64,000 nt of DNA from Ceratobasidium sp. AG-K (lineage: Eukaryota > Basidiomycota > Agaricomycetes > Cantharellales > Ceratobasidiaceae). Shown here one piece after another: positions 57,634-64,000 of the stretch. The notes beneath the pieces are model-generated. The model was not told the DNA's origin. It searched no databases and saw only the letters and a program-made list of their open reading frames with translations. The DNA lies in NCBI GenBank assembly GCA_037039685.1, contig JAWNGF010000001.1:1984001-2048000 (forward strand). The letters are read 5' to 3'. Both the position numbers and the translations under genes were made by a program. Position 1 is the first letter of the stretch. Each line of letters begins with the position of its first letter.

Positions 57634-59608
57634 TCACTGACCGGTGCCGACGAGGAAACCCCAAATTAAATTGCCCCCCAATAAACCACTCTTGATCGAG
57701 AATTCAAATAAGGACAGCGTTACAATAGGGGCCATGCATTGCCCTAGCATTAGGACTGATTGGGAGATACCTGACGCGCAGCATGCATCAAGATCAAACC
57801 AAGCACCGGCGGTCTGGGTAGACTGGAACCACTTACCAACTATCTGAGCCAAAGCTCTGGGGGAAGGGGCGGCCTGGTTTGTCATCATCACCATACAGGC
57901 TACAGGTAGGGATATAGTCAGCCGAGTGATAAGTCAACAGTAGGCATGCTTACTGCTACAATAGTTTGCAAATGATCCCTAGTGTTGCATGCTGGTCGGA
58001 TCATTTTAAAAAGCTAAAGACGTCAACTCACCAGGACGAAGGACAAAATCATTACTAGGTTAAACCGAAGTGAGTGAATTCCATCTGTCCTCGCCAACGC
58101 ACTAAGGAAAGGGAAGAGGAGCGAACTGGCCACAGTGAATATCGTCAAGCTAAACGCATATACCCGGTAGACCCCAAAACGGGTCTCAAAATACGCAAAC
58201 GGTATCAAGCCCACAAAATGCACGATAGCGCGGGTAGATATATATGAACCAATCACGATTTCGGACGCTCCCAGGCCGCCACTCGAGACGGGAGTGAATG
58301 CCCACAAGGGAAACAACGCGAAAAATGCCACTAACATGGAATTGGTCAACGAAATGGAAGACGTCTTATGTTAGACCTACTCACTCGTCATGAAGTACAT
58401 TATCCAAGACGATATCAAAAGTTGTATAACGTGAGGTGTTAACAGTCCAATTTCAGGCTGACGAGGTGTGGCGCGAATGACAGGCTCTAAAGTCGCGGGA
58501 ATCATAATGGGAGGAGCTGTTTCATCTTCAACAGAAACGGAGACCGGTCGTGACTGGGATAAGTTGTTGGGGAGTATGATCGTGTTATGATAGCTGCCAC
58601 AGTATTCCTCTCCCAAATCTTCGCTCGGTGATTTACCGTGCATACTAGGAGCAGTCTATACGGGTAAGGTTGTATCTTGTCTTGATATTTGGCAGAGTGA
58701 GGTACCTACCTCTGGCACGAAGCATACTGTGATGTATAGAGCACCTATGCACGTCATAGCACCTGCCCAACACGGAAGGGCGTATGGGTAGCGCACCCAA
58801 AACTCCGATTGAAACCAAGCGTAGCGAGTCCCCGGGTGGGCGAATAATCCAGCAAAAACAGGACCTGTCGAAGTTATTCAACCTCTCTGGTTTATTGCCA
58901 TGAGTTCAACGCACTGAATAATTGCCCTAGGGCCAGATTTATCCATCAGAGTCAATACTTGATCGTTCCAAAAAAATATTTACCAATACGGTAAGATGCA
59001 TTAACAGCAGAATACGCTATGCCGCGGTTGCTTGAATCCGAAACGTCTCCGAGGATAGTGACGGTGATAGACCAGGCAAGTTGCGGCCCCAAGGCATAGC
59101 CAAGGGACCTACAAGCAATCAGAGCGGCCAAAGACTCGCTGATGCCTAAGAGTAAAAGGCTTATAGCTGTACCCAGCAAAGTACTGCACAGGACTAATTT
59201 GCGTCCCCAATAATCAGCAGCAAAACTCCCTGGAATAATGGCAGCGAAACTAAACATTGATGCCACGGTTTCCTTTATCGATGTATGAGTTCCGTATAGC
59301 ATTCGCAGATCTCATGCACTCACAATACAACCCGAGTAAAACCCAACCGATTCCTTGTCTGGGGCAATACCAACATTGAGGATGAGTTGGTCTGCCAAGA
59401 TATTCAATTAAATAATATCTATTGATTGCCACAGCAGTCACTTGCTTAGGAATGGCCAAATGAGCTCCGACGCCCCATTCACAATTGCAGTGTGAATAAC
59501 CAGCACAACCACCATACCCCAGCTGAAATTTGCCCTTCGAGGTAAAAGAGTGGCTTCTTCGTCATTATCTGTGTTTGTTGGCGAATCTCTAGCCGTAGTT
59601 TGACGCAT
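57634..59608 (-). CDS. Major facilitator superfamily transporter
   Basis: The start at 59608 gives MRQTTARDSPTNTDNDEEAT, a polar cytosolic N-tail, then helix 1 FSWGMVVVLVIHTAIVNGAS. The MFS motif A loop is GSFAADYWGRKLVLCSTLLG (D-x-x-G-R-K). Further helices include LAALIACRSLGYALGPQLAW, LVAFFALFPLWAFTPVSSGG and IVHFVGLIPFAYFETRFGVY, and the last helix is LLGGNLIWGFLVGTGQ. Twelve helices are likely. The middle loop is polar (SQSRPVSVSVEDETAPPIMI). Substrate unknown; similar basidiomycete MFS proteins are annotated as general substrate or drug transporters. The upstream in-frame extension to 59827 is less MFS-like and was not used. Eight to nine short introns. Confidence 0.85.
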
Positions 59609-60478
59609 AGCTACTATCAATGGAATGTCGATCAACGAAGAACTGCTGAGGGTGGAGTGATCAAGATGGTGGTTAGACTCATATAAGTCACTATATGGGC
59701 GGAATAATCCGAGAGCGAAATCCCAATTAGAATCCAGCTCAGATAGAAGCGTCGCCAAGTATAGAAAAGTGAGATATCGAGCCAGGCAGTCTCTCGCAGG
59801 GTGAGCCAAATGCTTGAAGCGAGCCACAATAAGCCAAGATGGTTATCTGGAGTATTCCTGGTCAATGATCGACCTCGGTGAGTGACCCTTGGGTACGGTT
59901 ATTCCAAAAGCCAACGAGCATAGTTCTTTGCACTTGTTGACCGGATAGCGTACGTTTGTATAACCGGTCACGTGGCCCTCCTTTTTTTGAATACATATTT
60001 ATCGAGCTACATGACGTGACCCTCTGTGCTCTCCTCCGTGTTTGGTTTTGACCTCAGGCTCTCCCCCCTGTGGGCGAGCGGTTCGTCCCTGTGTTCATGT
60101 AGCTCTATAAGTATGTATTCAAATACTAATAATAATAAAATAACCGGCTACGTAATGGAACTCCACTCCACCACGGAAACAGCAAGACCTATCATACGTT
60201 TAAGATAAGCAAGCTTTGAACCACCGTAGTACGCATACAGCCACTCCGCCTCAGTACGGGGGCCGGTCGGTTAACATATGTTACGCAATCGATACGAGAA
60301 TATTATTGAATCCAGTCGTGGCTACGAATAGAATTAACACCCAAATAGCTATTACACAACTCAATACTACCTATAGCTTTCTCGTCCGCCTCTCAGGGCG
60401 ATATGGTCTATCGCGCCTGGGTCACCTCCGGTCTCTCCTGTCATGCTCCCTTCGCTCGCAATTGCAGTCCTCTCCTCG
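59609..60478. other. Intergenic region with foldback repeat
   Basis: About 870 bp between the MFS start and the IST3 stop. It holds the repeat at 59960-60153. The 60370-60478 part continues the IST3 frame with Arg-rich codons broken by stops (see findings). Confidence 0.5.
59960..60153. repeat. Foldback repeat, family member 2, with flanking direct repeats
   Basis: An arm at 59987-60014 (ttgaatacatatttatcgag, then ctacatga) is matched in reverse complement by 60094-60122 (tcatgtagctctataagtat, then gtattca). The second arm extends inward to 60078 with gcggttcgtccctgtgttca, the same motif as the foldback at 8171-8290. Near-identical 14-mers ataaccggtcacgt (59960-59973) and ataaccggctacgt (60140-60153) flank the structure in direct orientation. 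It looks like a miniature transposable element. In member 1 the arms point the other way round relative to the loop. Confidence 0.65.
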
Positions 60479-61419
60479 CTATCGGTCATCGTGCTTTCGC
60501 TCCTTGGAATGGTCTCGCCGCCTACCAGTGGGTGATCTGTCCGTGGGGCGGTCACGTTTCGCCCGTTCTTTTGTCTCTCGCTTCGCTCGCTTGCGCTCTT
60601 TCCGTGCTTTGCGTTCCTCGGGCGTTTCGTTTGACCTATCGTGCTTGCGTTTGGATTTTCCTTTGTCTTTGCCCTTCGAGCGAGCCTTTTCCTCTCGCCG
60701 TTTTTGTAAAAGATAGCTCGCCATGGGATCCTCGGGATCAATTGATGGTACGGAAGAGACACTGCCGTCGTTGGACTCTTCAGCTTCGTCTGCGGAGCGG
60801 CCTAAGATGATGATCGAACGAATTTAACGGATGTTCACATACCAAGAACTATTTGGGGTTTAGCGTTGAGACTTTGCTCCGTGGCCTCGGTCATTTCCCC
60901 ATCCTCGCCTTTCGACTTGGGTTGCTTATAGTTTTGGACGTGATCTACTCGCAAAGTCCGCCCTAGAACCTGTGCACCGTTTAGGTTGTCGACAGCGAGC
61001 ACGGTGGAACGCTGGTCTTCGTACATCAGAAAACCAAACCCCCTCTGCTTTCCGGTCGCTTTGTCGCGTGGCAGATTTACGTCCATGACCTCCCCGAACC
61101 TAAATGAACAGGTTGGTATAAGTTGTGTTTAGATGGTGCATCGTCACTCACTGGGAAAATACAGTAATCACATCACCCTCGGTCATGTCGACATGTAGCC
61201 CGCCAATGAAAACGTATGCGGAATCTACAGTACATGTTTAGTGTATATTGCTTGGTAGACTCGCAAGCGGTAATTACCTTTGTACTGATCGTGCCATGAC
61301 GCCCCATGGGAGCCCAAGTCGAGTTCTCGGTCGTTGATGGAATTAATTTCCTTAACAACACTGTTCACATTCTGTTCAATAGGCCAATGTTCTATGCCTG
61401 ATAAAAATCCTTACTTCAT
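60479..61419 (-). CDS. IST3: U2 snRNP/RES complex RNA-binding protein IST3 (RBMX2)
   Basis: Exon 1 is only five coding bases (ATGAA, 61415-61419). Joined to the next exon it gives MNVVKEINSINDRELDLGSH and GASWHDQYKDSAYVFIGGLH, the IST3 N-terminus. A single RRM follows, with RNP2 YVFIGGLHV and RNP1 KQRGFGFLMYED, then LRVDHVQNYKQPK, typical of IST3. The C-terminus is Lys/Arg/Glu-rich, ending HSKERKHDDR. IST3 forms the RES complex with Bud13 and Pml1 and binds the activated spliceosome. The stop codon TAG at 60479 is followed by a further Arg-rich stretch in the same frame. It is divergent from DSC2, about 170 bp apart. Confidence 0.87.
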
Positions 61420-61586
61420 GACTTCAAGAAGTTGTTGTGGTTGAGCGCGACGTGCTGCAAGCGCCGACGTTGTGTGACGATGACACGATCCAAACAAATC
61501 CATCAATAGACAAAAATGATTCCTGCGCCACGTTGACGACCATTGCTCGCGAAAGACAATTGTGGGCATTGGTCTACCAAGTAATC

Positions 61587-62834
61587 ATGTCTGGATTTCA
61601 GAATGCGCCTGTAACCAAAGGCAAGCCAGCAAGGTCCTCGCATCACTCATCTATTGATCAGAGGATGGACAGGCTTTATGATTGCGACGGGGGCGTTAGC
61701 TCTCGTTGCAGGCCTTGCCGACATAAGATACTACTTTCACTTGCAGTTATCTCCACATATTTCGAGAGATCATCAAGTAAGTGCTCAACCTGCCCCTACT
61801 GCCAAGTATTAATTTATCTGGGTTAGTATTGGCGACTGTTGACCAACCAGCTGACGTTCACGAATTCAAGCGAGCTTTTTTTGTGTGAAATGTTATTATA
61901 CAATGTAGGAGTAGGAATTGAGCGAACTTTTGGAAGTCACAGATACGTTGTAAGTGATCCTACTTCCGTGCGAAGCGCTCAAAGAGTATTAATGTAGCAC
62001 AAGTCATTCCTAGTCGTGGCGGCTCTGGTATCAACACTGCTCAATTTTGCGTCCTTGATAACGTTATCCCGGTTCGGCCTCAACTACATACCTGCTGGGC
62101 CTACTTCAATATTGTTTGCGATACTGTACCAGTATCAACGCATTGTGCCTTCCGCATACAACTTCCGTATCCTGAGCATCTACATGTCGAACAAGGCGTT
62201 CACATACATAATAGTCTTCCCTGTTCGTATACCTCCTATCTATCTGCCTTGTCGCTGACACAGCGTACAGTTGATAATCTCTTCCATACCTGGAAGCATT
62301 GTAGCGGCGGTCACCGGGCTCGTTACAGGAGCTTTGTATCGCTCCGACTTGACTAACCTTAAATCATACCGTACGCCACTCTGGTTCGTCTCGACTATTT
62401 CGTCGGCAGTGGGGGCTTCTCGCCTACCTCATGCCCCAAGACGTGCGATCCCCGGCGAAAGGCCGCCGTTTGCTACTGAGCAGGTCCTCACCAGGAGAAG
62501 AACCAACGAAACATCCACGGAGGAAGTAACCACGGGCAATGACTCGGTTAGAACCGAGGCCCGTGCAGGTGCTCCTGGCTCGGGTAGTGGGTCTGTGATG
62601 AGAGAGTGGGTGGAAGAATTGACTGGGCGAAGAGAGGGAACTCGCGCTCCGACTGCTGCTGAAATCGCCGAGTTGACAGCAGTGTTTCCACACGCGAGCA
62701 GGGAACAAGTAGTAGATGCACTGCAAAGAAGGTATGATAAATGCATAACATTACCCTATTGTATATTGATACCACAACATGAAAGTCAAACCGTAGATCA
62801 GGCCGCAAGCATATTGCTAACAGGTTCATCGTAG
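61587..62834 (+). CDS. DSC2: DSC E3 ligase complex subunit 2 / UBAC2-like rhomboid pseudoprotease
   Basis: The start at 61587 gives MSGFQNAPVTKG. A GC-donor intron (61621-61672) joins this to FMIATGALALVAGLADIRYY, FHLQLSPHISRDHQYWRLLT and NSSELFLCEMLLYNVGVGIE, the UBAC2/DSC2 rhomboid-like membrane domain. Further helices include VAALVSTLLNFASLITLSRF and IISSIPGSIVAAVTGLVTGA. A disordered Thr/Arg-rich linker leads to a C-terminal UBA domain (AAEIAELTAVFPHASREQVV, DALQRS.., QAASILLTGSS). The usual rhomboid G-x-S-G serine site is replaced by G-P-T-S, so it is probably inactive. In yeasts the Dsc complex in the Golgi/ER ubiquitinates SREBP precursors and misfolded membrane proteins. It is only 55 bp from the convergent eIF3d stop. 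Confidence 0.87.
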
Positions 62835-62889
62835 ATCAATTCAGTGTTTTATATATAATTACACCCAAGTCATGTGTTATCCCCATGGT

Positions 62890-64000
62890 TCATTCCTCCT
62901 CTTCGGGAGCCTCTTCTTCAACAGGAGGTTCCTCTTCGTCAGCAGTAAATGTGTTCATAGGCACTGCGTACAAACGAATCACAGACTTTCAAGAGCGTGA
63001 GCCTGGGCGATTACTTGCATTACCAACAAACTTACCCTGTTGGGATCTTTGACCAACACATATTTGCCGTCGGGCTGCTTCATGCATAAATCTGCCACAG
63101 TGCGGACAATGCCCCATCCGTTTGTCAAATTAACGTTGAGTTGCCCGGCAAAATCGGTTGGCCTCATCGTCGCCGTCGATAGTATCACATGTCGAGTGTT
63201 GTCGCGTGGGTTGGCGCGAGAAACATACCTAATCGAACGCAAATGTTAGCATCAAATTCTTTCGAGGAACAACTAAAAGTAGATTTACCCAATCTTCATT
63301 ACTTCGGCACCAGCCAAGATACTTTGCACTGCCCATTTGGCAAGCTTGCAACTGTTGTTCTTCATCTCAGTTGCTACGACTGCACCCCGCTGGCTGTCGA
63401 GTTTTGTCCTCCAGTCGGGTGCTCCACCAGCTCCTTCGGCCCGGGAATCGAATTCGTTCAGAGCCTTGATTGTCACCAATCCGGCGTTATCGCCCTTGCC
63501 AGACGAAAGCTTGGTTTCACCACCGGGGATGAATGCATCTACCTGTGTGCGGACAAGGACCTTGACATCCTCCTCCTCATGGACGGAGAGGTCGAATAAT
63601 CGGTACCGATATCCGCAAGATGCAAGGGGCTCAGTCTCGTCGGGCCCGTAGAACGGATTCGGTTTGGGGAAGTTCACTGAAGATGACTCTTTTACTGTCT
63701 GAAAAGCGAAGTTTTCATTGATGTAAGTCGCCTCGAGATGAAGGGACCCAGCAGAGTTGAGGTTGTCCTTATCCTTGTCGCTGTCTGGCGGTGGGTCGGC
63801 GGCGTTCTCATTGACGGTTACGAAGTCTGGAAAATGTATGAGACACGTATCAAACAAACTAAGGTCGGGCTGGGAGCTTACCAAATGGACCCCCATCCCG
63901 TTTGTCGAAGAATAGCTTGTTGCCTTCACGGATGATGACAATGTCCCAGGGGTAGACCGACCGTGGTGCGCACATCAACAAGCTGAGGATACCATCTGTC
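62890..64000 (-). CDS. Translation initiation factor eIF3 subunit D, 3' part
   Basis: The N-terminal part of the gene lies beyond the right edge. Visible exons encode the mid and C-terminal domain: [80 protein letters not shown] and [20 protein letters not shown], then [20 protein letters not shown] with [20 protein letters not shown], and an acidic tail [11 protein letters not shown]. This is the eIF3d cap-binding fold with its RNA-gate insertion. eIF3d can bind the mRNA cap for specialised translation. The stop is at 62890-62892. Introns of about 50 bases interrupt it. Confidence 0.93.

Noticed and set aside
61437..61826. Plus-strand 129-codon frame overlapping the DSC2 start
   Set aside because: It runs through the first DSC2 intron in another frame and has no family features.

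Overview
The window is nuclear DNA of a filamentous fungus, almost certainly a basidiomycete of the Agaricomycetes. Genes are packed tightly on both strands and are broken by many introns of about 45-60 bases (GT-AG, a few GC-AG, often with a CTAAC-like branch site). The lineage-expanded F-box/zinc-binding family and the secreted beta-helix family remind me of Rhizoctonia/Ceratobasidium genomes. That placement is inference from memory of family style, not a search result. All names rest on motifs and family signatures read by eye, and exon joins were worked out by hand.

Layout, left to right. 1-358 (-): edge fragment resembling the 5-hmdU DNA kinase helical domain. 860-1810 (+) SCO1. 1916-2367 (-) NDUFB7. 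2518-5026 (+) GRC3/NOL9 polynucleotide kinase. 5070-6297 (-) omega-like glutathione transferase. 6865-7800 (-) ARL2 GTPase. 8731-11356 (-) F-box/zinc protein A. 12850-17407 (+) large PPR protein. 17820-18743 (-) COA1. 18850-19413 (+) TSR2. 19635-23331 (-) CTR9. 23458-25629 (+) cytosolic Asp-tRNA synthetase. 25794-28367 (+) F-box/zinc protein B, paralogue of A. About 28837-29170 (-): aldo-keto reductase relic. 31083-32485 (+): nearly complete aldo-keto reductase with an apparent one-base deletion. 32938-35664 (-) poly(A) polymerase. 35942-38263 and 38650-40653 (-): tandem secreted beta-helix paralogues. 41746-42557 (-): unrecognised gene. 42759-46154 (+) exocyst SEC10. 46815-48764 (+): Ser-rich unknown. 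49011-50221 (-) AUH-type enoyl-CoA hydratase. 50386-51616 (+): fungal unknown. 52116-54854 (+) PRM10/ThrE transporter. 55029-56028 (-) RPN12. 56199-57222 (+) proteasome beta-1. 57634-59608 (-) MFS transporter. 60479-61419 (-) IST3/RBMX2. 61587-62834 (+) DSC2/UBAC2. 62890-64000 (-) eIF3d, cut by the right edge.

Most of the window is conserved housekeeping: respiratory-chain biogenesis (SCO1, NDUFB7, COA1, the PPR protein), RNA metabolism (GRC3, CTR9, PAP1, IST3, TSR2), translation (AspRS, eIF3d), secretion and membranes (SEC10, ARL2, DSC2), and the proteasome (RPN12 and beta-1 head to head). Many genes are divergent pairs sharing roughly 100-200 bp of promoter. The accessory part lies at about 25.7-42.5 kb plus the left edge: duplicated F-box genes, decaying aldo-keto reductases, tandem beta-helix genes, a hairpin element and a long gene-poor stretch. 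Two foldback repeats of one family sit at 8.2 and 60.0 kb. I saw no tRNA, rRNA, CRISPR array or autonomous transposon. The most novel-looking item is the possible modified-thymine DNA enzyme cut by the left edge. Other points worth a look are the microexons, the intron placed exactly at the proteasome beta-1 self-cleavage site, and the aldo-keto reductase frameshift.
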